A DNA stretch of 64,000 nucleotides from Dama dama (GCF_033118175.1 NC_083697.1:27316001-27380000), one strand, 5' to 3'; numbered from the stretch's first letter, positions 1-11,537 are shown. The notes: generated from the sequence alone by a model not told the origin. A program made the numbers and translations.

Positions 1-530
1 TTGCCAATTTGCATAATGAACTGTGTGTGGGCATCTCTATGTTTGCAGGCATGTGTAGACCTGTGGCCCAGGTGAGCGTTGTGCTCTGAGTCTGAGCAGC
101 TTGTTTTCCTTGGTTGTGTATATTTTCTAGGAAACAAGAGTCCTTGGCTGATGAGAAATATATCTTAGAAGGGAGCAAGTCCCTATCAGCTAGATTTTTT
201 TTTTCAATTTTCCATAGCAAGGGAGTATGGTGGCTTTCCATTTCTGATAGTGAATAGAACAGCTTAAACACTTCAGAATGTACTTATGTAGCCAGAGTTA
301 GAGGTTATGGGTGAAGGAGTCACTGCTATGTTACAGATTAAGTCCAACCAGGTAACATGTAAAGCAGTGAAGCTATAATTAGCCTTGCAGCATATCTGCA
401 TCTATATTATCATATTTCTCAGTTGGGGTGTCGACAACATTGCAGGTAAACAGATTCTTTATTGGACTGGATTTTCAGGAGTACACACAGGATAGTTAGA
501 TCCTTGGTCACTGCCAACAACATGCAAGTT
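1..530. other. Intergenic sequence, nothing recognised
   Basis: This stretch has ordinary AT-rich mammalian composition. No gene, RNA or clear repeat family is visible on either strand. Short open frames here have no domain signature. Confidence 0.5.
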
Positions 531-574
531 ATGCACCTCAGTCACTCTGATGATCCGAAATGTCCACCCCCCTT

Positions 575-632
575 AACTCACAGTCCATGGGGTCACAAAG
601 AGTTGGACACAACTAAGCAACTAAACCACCAC
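575..632 (+). repeat. Bov-tA / Bov-A SINE 3' fragment
   Basis: The segment carries the end of the Bov-A unit, from the 'cagtccatggggtcacaaag' block to 'actaagcaactaa'. The tRNA-like head is missing, so this is a short decayed remnant. Confidence 0.7.
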
Positions 633-639
633 CACCAGC

Positions 640-2095
640 TATCAGTATCTGTAGCTTGAGAACACTCAATATCATCCCTGTGGATTATATCTTTTTATTA
701 AAACTCTCCTCGGAGATTTGGGAATATCAGATGTTTCAAAGAGCAACAGGTGACACCCCAGGCTGCAAACCACTAAATAAAAGATTTCACATAGATGGTA
801 TTGATACCTTTAATACCATTTTCCTAAGGGAATACTTGTTTTCTATTACTTTCTAAATTTTCCTAAAATGTTACATTTTCTATTCTTCCTGAAGTGTAGG
901 GCAGTTTTTGCTCCATAATGTTTCACAAAGCACTGTATCCAAATGGGGTCTTGTTGTTTGCTCAGTGTGGATTCCATCTAGGATTCTCTTTCTGCCTCCA
1001 CAAACTTTCGGTAGAGATTTAGAGAGACATCGCTAAAAGAGAATTCTCTGTGCCTCTCGTGTTTTCTCTTGGAGATTCTCTGCTTCCTCCACTCTCTCAA
1101 CTGCTTTGCAACTCATGGTTTAAATACCTAGTCTCCAACAGGTGAGAGACTGGTTGAGTTGAGTCACCTTTCACCTGAGGAAGAGATGAAAGGTCCTGAG
1201 TGATGTTTCCGTGTACCTGGATTAGTAGCATTGCTAGGCAGGGTGGAAGAAATAATCCATGGAGAAAGTAAAAACCAGAGGAAATAAAAGTCAAGAATAA
1301 AATGTTGCTAAATAGGGAATATGTAGCCCAATGGAAGGGGAGGTGGATTTGAACTATTTGTACTACATAGCAGAGCTGTATATTACCTGCAAGGTAAATC
1401 AGGGTCATCTGGGATGAAAAGAAGTATCCTGTTCTCTGTACAGGACCTAGGCAGGCTCACAGGCACCCCCAGCTAAGGAAAACACCGCTGATGCAGGGAG
1501 CAGAGAGCGGAAATGACATGGATTGAGTCCATGCTGAGGCTCCGCGATGGCTCTAGTTCAGGTCTGACCTGACTTCTTGAACCAGTAGTGGATTTTGTTT
1601 TTATTTCTGTTTTGAAACTGTCTGACTCAGTTTATCAAGCCCATAAACTTGTTCTATCCACTTCCGCTTTTGCATATGGGCAATGAACTACACTCATGAC
1701 TTGAGACAGACAGGAAACCTGAAATTTTAGAAGAATGTGTATGTGCATGTTAGTCAGACATGACTGAGCCATCCCATTGACTGCAGACCGCCGGGCTCCT
1801 CTGCCCATTAGAAAAATGTAAATGCATCTAATTAGATATCACAAAGGCCATATGAAATAGTATTCTTTAGTTTCATTAAACAGAATAAAGGTGTACTTCT
1901 TTCAGAATAAATAACGTTAAGAAAAAATATGAGTATAGCATTTCAACACACACACACCTGCATGGAACACCAAGAATATGAAGAAAGCAAGTATAATGAC
2001 TTATAGATCATCTTCTCTATGTCAAGCACTTTGCCAGACAACGAACCTATAGAATCTTCAGTTTGGTAAAGATTACAGATCACTAAAGTCCAGTA
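640..2095. other. Intergenic sequence with one weak SINE scrap
   Basis: No gene is supported. Around 1750-1805 there is a scrap resembling inverted Bov-A ('gactgcagaccgccgggctc'), too short and diverged to call firmly. Open frames such as the - strand one at 1097-1408 have no recognisable domain. Confidence 0.4.
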
Positions 2096-2099
2096 AGGT

Positions 2100-2210
2100 G
2101 AGTACATTTTACAAATGAGGAAACTGAATTGGAGAGAGTTTGGGTTACTTGGGAATTGGACATGCAATGTTTTACACAGCCAGGATTCCAACCTAGTCTG
2201 TAATTTCAAA
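2100..2210 (-). repeat. MIR SINE fragment
   Basis: The block 'acattttacaaatgaggaaactga' and the following 'acacagccaggattccaacc' match the reverse complement of the MIR core and tail region. This is an ancient mammalian tRNA-derived SINE. Confidence 0.75.
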
Positions 2211-2219
2211 ATTTATAGA

Positions 2220-3735
2220 TTTTAATATTATTTTCAGTGCATGAGATTAGATTACTACAGGAGTAAAGGCAGTATTGTTACTTTTTTGGTAATGATTTAT
2301 CCCAGTCAAAGAAGAATATTGATTGTACTGTTTTCAGACATTTTGCCAAGTTCAAAAAAGAATGACCAAGAAATTATGGAGAACTTTGATTCCATAGCTA
2401 TCAACCATAAATTCTCTAAATTATTGATAATATTGGGCTCTGAGAAAATAGATAAGACATAAGTGGACTACTGTGGACTTCATTAAACAAATAAAGGAGA
2501 GCTGATTAGTGAACGAAAGCAATAGGAACTTTGAAGTAATCACATAACTTCGAGTTTAAATTGGTTTGTGACAAGGGCATTTATTTCAGAACTTATCATG
2601 TGGTTAAAAATAAACTTTGAAAACTAGAATGTTCCCTTTTATGGAAAGTTGAACAAATTGTGATACATAAAAACCCTGGAAAATTACACAGTCATTCAAA
2701 AGAAAGCATTAGATCTATGTCAATTGTCTGGGACAGAGTCCATGATTATAGTGAGGGAGAAAAGCAAGACGCAGAGATGAATACATAATGTGATCCATGA
2801 GTCAGGTTGGATTCTCCAGGAAGCAGAAACTGAGATGGAGTTAATGACTCTAGGATATTTATTAGGGAGTGTTTTAAAATCAACACTTATTGGCATAGAA
2901 AAAAGCAAGATTGGGCAGAGGGTGAAAGTCAACTGTGAAATGGGCCTGATGAGAATCTTGGCTGACCCAGGGAGATAGTCTAGGAATAAAGCGGGTCCTT
3001 AGAATAATGTCCCTGACCTGCGACAAAATGGCCAGGAAGTCATACTGTGACCTGGATCAGGCACTTCCTTGATGTGGGCTGCTCAGGAAATAGTGTGATC
3101 TTGGGTGAGGTGTTCTCTGAAGCTAAGGCAGTCCCTGAAGACAAGGAGAACTGAAGCCTGCTGATAGCACCCCAGCTTCTAGGGCTTCAATTAGGGGGGA
3201 TCTGGGTGGTGCCTCTGCCCATCACAATACCTGAAGCAAATTATGCCTGGACTCAAAGGTGCAAATGTATTTTTAAATGATTGTATAAGCATGGGGAAAA
3301 GTAAACCTTGGTGATGGGGAAAGTAATTGGGCTGAGGGTAGTGTAAGGAATCAAAACAAAACAAAAGGTAAAAATATTAATAACAACAAGGTAAATCTTA
3401 TTTAGGTAAAATTAAAAATATATTCATATAATGCTGGAAAAGAAATGTTAAAGAATGGCCATTTGATAATATTTCTCTAGGTTGTAGCATTACCTGTCCA
3501 TTGTGCATCTCTATACTATTTAGTAAAAGTATTTAGATAATTTGAAAAATTATGACGCTATTAAAAACTGATAGCAAATATGTCATTACTAGATATCCTT
3601 AAAATAAGGTCTGAAATAGAATTTGAGACTTTTAGGTCTTGTAGAAAGATGTTCTAAAAGCAAGATGATTTTAGACACATCAAAATTATAAAACCAGTCA
3701 TAACCTCCAAAAGTTAAAGTTAATAAATTAAATCC
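2220..3735. other. Intergenic sequence, possible old repeats not assigned
   Basis: No gene is visible. About 2795-3240 ('ttctccaggaagcagaaactgagatgg', 'ttattagggagtg') has the texture of an old LTR or L1-derived repeat, but I cannot name the family. Confidence 0.35.
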
Positions 3736-3739
3736 TCAT

Positions 3740-3925
3740 ATATAGCTTGCATTTATTCAAATATTTCTTGGGGACTTTCAATAAACCAGGATCTGTTCTA
3801 GGATATTGGATTATACCTGAAAAGAACGGAAACAAAAATTCCTGCCCATGTGGATTTCACATTCTATAGGGAAGAAAAAAAAAAAGCAATAAGAACAATA
3901 AATAAGTAAACTCTATGATAGGTTT
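3740..3925 (+). repeat. Ancient mammalian interspersed repeat fragment (family not named)
   Basis: The order 'atttattcaaatatttcttgg', 'atctgttctagg', 'cctgcccatgtgg', 'cattctatagg', then 'aataaataagtaaa' is a common degenerate mammalian repeat. The same motif order recurs at 53345-53520 and, more weakly, 52440-52600, so three related copies lie in this window. Confidence 0.5.
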
Positions 3926-3929
3926 ACAG

Positions 3930-5000
3930 TTGTTGAAGGCCAGTTCACAGGGAAACAGACTGTCAGGCTGTGAAATTTGCATTCAGGAATGTTTTGGAGA
4001 ATGCTCTTGGGAAGAACAGCTAAGATGGGGGGGAAGGAAATAGAGACAAGTAACCCAAAGTGACCTACTGGCAGCCAGAGATTCAAGATGAAGGCACTCT
4101 CACTGTGACTCCTGCTGGAAGTCTTCCCCATCTGGCAGCAAGTCCGCTCGGCTAGAAGAAGCTATGGTTGAGGTCCCTTCAGACTCTATGTCTTGATTCA
4201 GGGAAGGAGAGTTATCACAGCGCTGAATCAAGATGGTGAAACTATCCTGTTGTTCATTTGAAGTAAATGCAAGAGGTTTCCTGCTCCCTTTTCTGAGAAG
4301 GTGGGAATAACAGTTCTCTGTCCAGACCACTTACTCTATATCATGGACCTGAGGCAATGTGAACCAGTTCTGGCAAATATACTACATCTAGCAAAGCAGG
4401 TGCACTTGGTATTTCTAGGCTGAGTTTTCAATAAGTGGTCCACTGTAAACCAGGATCCATCTGGGTTTTGTAGGGACCCAGCTGGTGAATTAAATGGCAC
4501 TATGAGATGGATCACTAATCCTGAATCCATTATGTCTTTAATAAAGGCAATAATATTTGCTTATTTTCCCCTGGTTTTAATATAATATATCCAGATACAT
4601 CTGAAGGGCATGATTCAGAGACTTTGCCTTTGCATCACCCACTTCGAATGTTCTTGACCTAAAAATCAAGCAGCCAGCACAAGGTATTTTCAAATGCTAT
4701 GTATGTCCATTTCAATTGTGCGTTCAGAGGCCAAGTGAGTATGAAAACCCACTGGTCCCAGTGAACTCTGTGTGAGTCATGCCTGGGGCTTGTCTCCATT
4801 GATTAAATCCCCTACTCCTGCCCTGAACTGAAGGGCCTTAATGATGCTGTGGGCCTCCAGGTAGCCATGTCAACTTGGACCCTGTGTCAAGAGATCTTGA
4901 AAGGTTTGGACTTTCTTCCTCACTCCCATGTAAAGTTACCCAAGTAAATGTCAAGGTCCACTTGGAAAGTACTAGGATAATCATTACTATATGGGGACTG
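3930..5000 (-). pseudogene. Endogenous retrovirus (ERV-L-like) pol remnant
   Basis: On the - strand, broken frames between about 4100 and 4530 resemble a retroviral reverse transcriptase. One frame contains 'NPDGSWFTVD', as in the RT motif PDGSWR.TVDYR. A second contains 'FTILIQRCDNSP', as in the FT.LPQG..NSP region. Order and spacing fit ERV-L class pol. Stops and frameshifts break the frame, so it is an inactive fossil. Flanking sequence from 3930 to 5000 is probably the same element but decayed. Assignment to ERV-L rather than another ERV class is inference. Confidence 0.55.
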
Positions 5001-5104
5001 GGTACCCTTTCCATGGTGTTAACAATTTCTTCCTTCTACAGTACACGTCTCTCCTTCAATTACAATTTTCTAGGGTTGTATTAATGCATATATATGGAAT
5101 CTTG

Positions 5105-5322
5105 GGCTTCCCTGGTGGCTCAGCCAGTAAAGAATCTCCCTGCAATTCAGGACACAGGTTCAATCCCTGGGTCAGGAAGATCTCCTGGAGAAGGAAATGA
5201 CAACCCATTACGGTATCCTTGCCTGGGAAATCCCATGGATAGAGAAGCCTGGTGGGCTACAGTCCATGGAGTCTCAAGAGTTGGACACAACGTAGTGACT
5301 GAATCACCACCACCACCATGTA
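5105..5322 (+). repeat. Bov-tA SINE, full length
   Basis: The element starts at 'ggcttccctggtggctcag', carries a box B-like 'ggttcaatccc', and ends after 'ttggacacaacgtagtgact' with a short CAC-rich tail. An 8-bp target duplication GAATCTTG flanks it (5097-5104 and 5323-5330). It sits head-on against an inverted copy to its right. Confidence 0.93.
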
Positions 5323-5341
5323 GAATCTTGAAAAATGGTAC

Positions 5342-5543
5342 CGTGCTTTGTTGCTCAATTGTGTCCAACTCTTTGCAAACCCATGGACTGTAGTCCACCA
5401 GGATCCTCTGTCCATGGAGATGCTCCAGGAAAGGATACTGGAGTGGGTTTCCATGCCCTTCTCCAGGGGATCTTCCTGACCTAGGGTTCAAACCCAGGTC
5501 TCTCGTATTGCAGGCAGATTCTTTACCATCTAAGCCACCAGGA
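5342..5543 (-). repeat. Bov-tA SINE, inverted relative to its neighbour
   Basis: This is the reverse complement of Bov-tA, from 'ttgctcaattgtgtccaactc' to 'ctaagccaccagg'. A perfect 12-bp target duplication GAAAAATGGTAC flanks it (5330-5341 and 5544-5555), so it inserted independently of the + copy at 5105-5322. Confidence 0.93.
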
Positions 5544-5589
5544 AAAATGGTACAGATGAACTTATTTGTAGGGCAGGAATAGAGACGTA

Positions 5590-5900
5590 GACATAGAGAA
5601 AGAACATGTGGGCACGGGAGGGGACGAGAAGGGTGGGATGAATGGGGAAATTGGGATTGACATATATATACTACCAGGTGTAAAATAGATAGCTAATGGT
5701 AAGCTGCTATGGAGTACATGTGAACCCAGCTCGGTGCTCTCTGATGACCTAGATGAGTGGAATTGGGGGGCAGGGGGAAGGAGGGAGGTCCAAGAGGGAG
5801 GGGATATATGTGTACATACAGCTGATTCACTTCGTTGGACAGCAGAGACTAACACAACATTGTAGAGCAATTATACTCCAATAAAAAGCAAAAGTTAAAC
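5590..5900 (+). repeat. L1 3' end (artiodactyl type)
   Basis: The stretch ends with 'actaacacaacattgtagag' and 'tatactccaataaaaagc', the typical 3' terminus of artiodactyl L1, preceded by a G-rich 3' UTR tract. It is heavily 5' truncated. The same 3' end recurs at 8485-8700. Confidence 0.85.
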
Positions 5901-5989
5901 TAAAAATCAAAAAATGCTCGGTCTGAAACTGAGCCAGGTCTGGAATCTGGGTAAGAAAAAGATGGAAGCTTTATTAGCTTAACTGCCTA

Positions 5990-6855
5990 CAGGCTTCTGA
6001 TCATCCATCCTTTATTTTTATTGTACAGCTTTGAGCACAACCTTTGTTGGCTGCCCACATAGAACCATCTCTCTAGCTCTCTGCAGGTCCTCTTCTGGCC
6101 TCCACTCCCATGTTGCTGTTGATTATAGTAATTGCCCTAATGGGCACACTGCCACCTTGCCTCTATTAACTAGAGATCCTAGGAGTCCCATTGCTGTCAT
6201 TGAGCCCAATTATTAGCAGTTATCTCCTAGTGTTATCCCTACCCTCTAGAGAACATCTCAGTAATGCTGATATTCCTCTCACCAACATATTCCTTATTCC
6301 TTTGGAAAGTGGAATTTTCTCTCTTGGAACATAGTAGTCTGGTAGGTTTTCTGACCTACTCAGTGTATCCACTCAGGCATGCCTATCTCTATGAGCTCTT
6401 TGATCTCTCTGCAGCTATAAGCTACAGCAGTTCTACCACTTCTGCCTCACGGAGTATAGTCCACTACTTTCTCTAAGCTTCTGGGAACCAACATAGCCCC
6501 CTGTTTGCCCTCCTCCCAGGACTTTGCATGGGTTTTAAGTCCTGTGACCTAAGAAAGTGCTCTCACATCAAAAAATTCTCATATCTGAGATCCTCAGAAT
6601 GCAATCCCATGTATACTCTCCTGGATCCAGCCAGTATAAATTGGCCAGCTCTTCCTTCAGCTTCCAGTCCCATTGATACTTTAGAATATTCAGCACTTCC
6701 CCAGATGAGTTCGTTGGTGACGTGACCCTAGTTGTTGGCTTAGACCAGGAGAGAGGGAGGGAGAGAAGTGGAGGCATATCTTGAGAAGAGCACATTGTCT
6801 TGCAGAAAAGACACCTCACGCAAAGGTAATCTAGCCTATTAACTAACAAGGAGAA
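5990..6855 (-). pseudogene. ERV-L-like gag/upstream remnant (probable continuation)
   Basis: A - strand frame at 6568-6849 includes 'LDPGEYTWDCILRISD', which resembles the PG..TWD.LLR.WD element of ERV-L gag. It lies on the same strand as the pol remnant at 3930-5000 and in the expected gag-before-pol order. The two are split by the SINE pair and L1 end at 5105-5900. The frame is short and broken. The link to the pol fragment is inference. Confidence 0.4.
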
Positions 6856-7025
6856 GTGTCTTACTGTGATGGTCTCAGAGGGCTCAGGAGTATCTGGAGA
6901 TTTAATGTGTAGAAGTTCTGCAACCCAGACATCACATCCCAGTTTTCAGAGCTCTATTCTTTCCCAGCCTGGGACCTGACTTTGCCACAGCAGACCTCCT
7001 AGAGTAGAGGGTTATACTCTCTGAA

Positions 7026-7249
7026 GGGCTCTGTGTGTTCAGTTGCTCGATCATGTCCAACTCTTTGTGACTCTGCAGACTGTAGCCCACCAGGCTCCTC
7101 CATCCATGGAATTCTCCAAGCAAGAATACTGGAGTGGGTTTCCATGTCCTCCTCCAGGGGATCTACCTGACCCAGGGATCAAACCTGTGTTTCTTACATC
7201 TTCTGCATTGGCAAGTGTATTCTTTACCACTAGTGCCACCTGGGAAGGC
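7026..7249 (-). repeat. Bov-tA SINE, interrupted by a later insertion
   Basis: The reverse Bov-tA runs from 'tcagttgctcgatcatgtcc' to 'ccactagtgccacctgggaag'. Its head end is duplicated at 7377-7394, on the far side of the BovB/Bov-A insert that follows. The intact head reads CACTAGTGCCACCT, which resembles a CTCF core on the - strand. Confidence 0.9.
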
Positions 7250-7376
7250 ATCACCGACTAGATGGACATGGGTTTGAGTAGACTCCGGGAGTTGGTGATG
7301 GACAGGGAGGCCTGGCTTGCAGCAGTCCATGGGGTCACAAAGAGTTGGACATGACTGAGCGACTGAATTGAACTGA
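7250..7376 (+). repeat. BovB/Bov-A 3'-end fragment nested in a SINE
   Basis: The insert reads from 'tcaccgactagatggacatg' through 'gggagttggtgatggacagg' to 'gagcgactgaattgaactga', the BovB 3' terminal region. It is bounded by copies of AGTGCCACCTGGGAAGGC (7232-7249) and AGTGCCACTTGGGAAGCC (7377-7394). These look like an 18-bp target duplication with two changes. Confidence 0.85.
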
Positions 7377-7630
7377 AGTGCCACTTGGGAAGCCTCCCCG
7401 CCATCCATAAAAAAAAAAAAAGCTCTACTTCTTTTTAATGAAGATATAATACTGAATCATCAGCTTTCACTCTCTGCTGGCCACAGGTGATGAATTATAA
7501 ATTGATAATAGACTGCAGGAGAGAAGGGGGCAAGGAAAAAGCCAGTCATGAGGGTCTCTAGGTGAGACATGCTGATGGTATCACTGGAGTGTTAGTAGTT
7601 AAGGTGCTAATATCTGATTCTTGATATATT

Positions 7631-8250
7631 TTGATAATGGGGCAAATAGGATTTGCTAATGATTACAATAAACTGTGGAAAATTCTGACAAAGATGGGAA
7701 TACCAGACCACCTGACCTGCCTCTTGAGAAACCTATATGCAGGTCAGGAAGCAACAGTTAGAACTGGACATGGAACAACAGGCTGGTTCCAAATAGGAAA
7801 AGGAGTCCATCAAGGCTGTATATTGTCACTATAAAGAAACCTGAGTGCTGAAGTATTGATGCTTTTGAATTGCGGTGTTGAAAAAGACTGTTGAGAGTTC
7901 CTTGGAGAGCAAGGAGATCCAACCAGTCCATCCTAAAGGAGATCAGTCCTGGGTGTTCGTTGGAAGGATTGATGTTGAAGCTGAAACTCCAATATTTTGG
8001 CCACCTGATGCAAAGAGCTGGTTAGAAAAGACCATTAGAAACTCATTAGAAAAGACCCTGATGCTGGGAAAGATTGAGGGCAGGAGGAGAAGGGGACGAC
8101 AGAGGATGAGATGGTTGGATGGCATCACCAACTCGATGGACATGGGTTTGGGTGAACTCTGGGAGTTGGTGATGGACAGGGAGGCCTGGCGTGCTGCAGT
8201 TCATGGGATCACAAAGAGTTGGACATGACTGAGTGACTGAATTGAACTAA
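7631..8250 (+). repeat. BovB LINE copy with internal deletion
   Basis: The left part (7640-7831) encodes BovB reverse transcriptase, including 'MGIPDHLTCLLRNLYAG' and 'GVHQGCILS'. The sequence then jumps near 7831-7850 to the 3' region ('gaagtattgatgcttttgaa') and runs to 'gagtgactgaattgaact'. The missing part includes the YADD active site and the following RT domain, so the copy is dead. Confidence 0.9.
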
Positions 8251-8254
8251 ATGA

Positions 8255-8970
8255 TTAGATGTGGATTGTGAGAGGTAAAGAAGAGTCAAGAATGACACCA
8301 ACATTTCTGATATGAGTAACTAGAGTGATGTAGTTGCCATTAATTGAGGGTCAGTTTTGGTGGCATTATGAAGAAAGGTGTTCAATTTAAAATAATTTCA
8401 GTGCAATTTTCGGGTTGTTACATGTAACAGTCCTGATAAGAGATCTATATATTGGAGTCTTTAGAATACAGATGCAATTTAAAACCGTGAGATTATATAT
8501 ACGACCAGGTATATAGACAGCTAGTGGGAAGCCATTGTAGGGCACAGTGAGCTCAGCCCGGTGCTCTGTGATAACCTAGAGGAGAGGTCTGGGGGGTGGT
8601 GGGAGGGAGGCACTTGAGGGAGGGGACCTATGTAACACATACAGCAGAAACTAACACAACATTGTAAAGAAATTATACTCCAATTTAAGAAAGAAATTAT
8701 TTAAAAAATAAATCATAATATTGGATGAGAACTGCAAGGGAGTGAGTATAGACAGATAAGATATATAAATTTTGGGTTACTGCAGTGTTAAGAGGTTAAT
8801 AAGGCAGGAGGTAAACCAGGAATATGGTTTCCTAAAAGCTGTGTGAAGAAAATGTCAAACGCTGCTGATGCGTCAAATAAAAGTAAAGCTGAAAACTTTG
8901 TATTTAACAAAGTGCAAGTCATTGGAAATGTTGACAAGAGCCTAGTTGGATTGGAGTCAGTTCAGTAGAT
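8255..8970 (+). repeat. Ancient mammalian interspersed repeat, split by an L1 end
   Basis: 'gtcaagaatgacaccaacat' and, further on, 'gggagtgagtatagacagat' and 'aaacgctgctgatgcgtcaa' follow the internal order of an old mammalian repeat whose related copy lies at 53345-54720. The L1 end at 8485-8700 is inserted inside. I cannot name the family with confidence. Confidence 0.5.
8485..8700 (+). repeat. L1 3' end (artiodactyl type)
   Basis: It has the same layout as 5590-5900: a G-rich tract, then 'actaacacaacattgtaaag' and 'ttatactccaattt'. It is 5' truncated. Confidence 0.85.
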
Positions 8971-8974
8971 AAAA

Positions 8975-10205
8975 AGGATATTGTGACATTGCATATACAC
9001 CATTCTTTCAAGAAATTTTTCTGTCACAGGAGAGAATAAGCTCCAGGTTGGCAGGGAGAGTGGAATTATATCTACAGATAGATAGAGATAGGTATCAATG
9101 AGATTTGATAAGGAGATGAGTGTACGGACATACACAAAGGTTAGAATCTATGCACCTTTCTTCATCTTAATGGAGGTGTGAGGACCCTTATAAAGAGATG
9201 ACCTAACTGCATAGTTATCCATGTAACCATACAGTTTTTGATTTTTTCTTAATGGCCAAAAGTCCTTACTACCAATTTATTGGCTTCTGTAAGGGGTAAG
9301 CTCAAATACATAGCAGGCACCTCTAGTTTCTGTTTCTCCACATAAAATAAATAATAATTTCCCTAAATAATCAAATAACCAAAGTTTTGGAACATGAATT
9401 GGCAGAAGTCGATCGTGAGGTTGTACTCGGAGCAGTAATAGTAATGGAAGCTTGCCATCTCTTCCCAAACCAATTAGTGGTGAAAATAAAACTGCTCTGA
9501 CTACAACTCTAGGATTGCCCCTGGCAGCTTCTTTCAAGGCTTTCTGGACCTTTCAGCATCATTATTTCTGTGGACCACTCAGCAGTTTAGGAATACCCTT
9601 CCTTTTGGGAATTCCTGTCACTATCTCCCGTCCTGATGTCTCTTTCTGAGTCACCTTCCTTGTCTTCTGAAGCTCATCTGTCCCTTAAATAGACTGTAGG
9701 CATTCCTAAAATCTTCTACTAGATCTCATTCCTATTTTATTCTGTGACAGGGATCTGAATCTTAAATGCCCTCAAGGGACAGAATGTGTCTCCTTCCTCC
9801 AAATCATCTTCTCCAACATACATCAGAGGGACTTTTTCAAAAACCAAAACCCAAAAAACTGATAGTAAACATCCCATATTCAAAACACCGAATGACCTCT
9901 TTTTACTGCTAAGCCATCTTTTTTTTTTTTACTTAGCATGAGGTTGAACACTGTGTACAAATTTGACTGTTCTTCCTAGGTCTCACTTTCCATCACTTGT
10001 TTTCTTCTTAGGGAACCCTTAGCTGGAGCCACATTTATTAACACATCAATTGTGGGTTCTGATATATACTTGTGTTCCTTTGCTTCCCAATCTTTTTTCT
10101 CCTCCTCTTCATTTGTTAGTCAATCCAGTTAAAGAGGACTTCTTTTGTGAGGTCTTTCTGAGAAGCATCTCAATCCTTCAGATTGCCCAGTCTTCCCTGT
10201 TGGCG
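8975..10205. other. Intergenic, no gene assigned
   Basis: No repeat is confidently called. A - strand open frame at 9277-9537 (86 codons) contains 'PKLWLFDYLGKLLFILCGE', but I recognise no family and it has no supporting signals. Confidence 0.35.
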
Positions 10206-10211
10206 GTCATG

Positions 10212-10434
10212 ACAGTGTGCCTGTGTGTTTAGTAACTCAGTCGTGTCTGACTCTCTGCGACCCTATGGACTGTAGCCCACCAGGCTCCTCTGTCCACGGG
10301 ATTTTTTTTTCAGGCAAGAACAATGGAGTGAGTTGCCATGCCCTCCAATGAGTCTTCCTCCCAGAGATCGAACCACATCTCCTGTGTCCCCTGTGTTAGC
10401 AGGCGGATTCTTTACCAGCTGAGCCACTGGGACA
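10212..10434 (-). repeat. Bov-tA SINE
   Basis: This reverse Bov-tA runs from 'tagtaactcagtcgtgtctg' to 'ccagctgagccactgggaca' with moderate decay and a small T expansion at 10303-10311. Confidence 0.9.
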
Positions 10435-10559
10435 CTTTGTTTAACATACTTCCAATATAGATATTTTCATAGTTTGTTTTTGCATTACACTTTACCTATT
10501 CATTTAAATTCTTCTTGTTAAAAAAGAAGTGAGATAATTGTCATTAAATCTGTGTGTGT

Positions 10560-10690
10560 GTGTTTTCCCTGTCTGAGTACTCTCTATTAGATTATTAACT
10601 TCTCCAGGGCAGTTTTTTATTCCCTCAGTACTTCATACTGTGCTATGCATATAACTGGTGTTAAAAAAATGTTTATTCAATTAAAATATG
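10560..10690 (+). repeat. L2 LINE 3' end
   Basis: 'attattaacttctccagggcag' followed by 'gtgctatgcatataactggtg' and 'atgtttattcaatt' follows the L2 3' terminal order (subject, 'gcacagtgcctggcacata', 'ataaatgtttgttgaat'). Confidence 0.6.
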
Positions 10691-10694
10691 ACAG

Positions 10695-11525
10695 GGAATA
10701 ATTGAGGCTAGAAAGGAAAAGTGAATGGCCATCAGCTTAATAAGGAGATGCCACTAGACTGTGAGTTCCAGAAAAATAGGAATTTTAAACTGCTTTGTCT
10801 TTGGGGAGTGCTGTTAAAATTCATTGAATGAAAAAGACTAATAAAGGAGATTTCACACTTTTATTTCAACACTTAGCCTTGAACAACATAGAAGAGTTAT
10901 ATGAAGGATAGGGTTTGCTACAGCCCAATTCAAATGCACTTTTCAGAAATGGTGGTTACTTTTCTCAGGTTTTTACAGTCAACCTTAAAAAAATCTGAAT
11001 ATACGTAAAGGAAAAAAATGTTTTCCCAAGCATAATATTACAATAAAATAGTCACTCTTCTTTTTATCAAACTTTTAGGTTGAAAGAATGCTCCTTAATT
11101 CTATTCAATTTTTATATCAATCACTCTTGTGCTGAATATTTTTAAATGAATATGGCACTTTTGCATGGATCCATAAATAAACAAAACGTGCACAGCTTTG
11201 TTTATGTTAGGAACCTTCTGCTAAGTGTTGCTTCTATTTATTTACTTTTAAATTATGCCAGATTTTTGCAAATTTGAGTCAGTCTGGGGATCAACTTGAA
11301 ATTTTAAAGACTGGCTATTTACTTTGCTTCTCATACCTCGCAAACATATTAAAGTAATAGTTTTAAGGGCCAGCAGAAGTTACAAGAGGAAGTTATTCAT
11401 GATGGACTTAATTATGGAAATAGACATAATATATCATTTCTCTTATTTTAACTTCCTCATTCTCTTTGCTTTCTCCTCTTACCCAGAGTTTTTAGCCCCA
11501 CCCCTTATATCTTAAGCTCAAATAT
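10695..11525. other. Intergenic AT-rich sequence
   Basis: I see no gene, RNA or clearly assignable repeat. Short open frames on both strands lack domain features. Confidence 0.45.
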
Positions 11526-11537
11526 TGCCTAATTTGT

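Noticed and set aside
1097..1408. 103-codon - strand frame
   Set aside because: Length is within chance for AT-rich sequence and no domain is visible.
5147..5491. Open frames of about 100 codons in both directions
   Set aside because: They fall entirely inside the two Bov-tA SINEs.
7631..8228. Reverse-transcriptase reading frames as a host gene
   Set aside because: The sequence is BovB, with the catalytic region deleted.
9277..9537. 86-codon - strand frame
   Set aside because: I recognise no family, and there is no promoter, splice or repeat context to support a gene.
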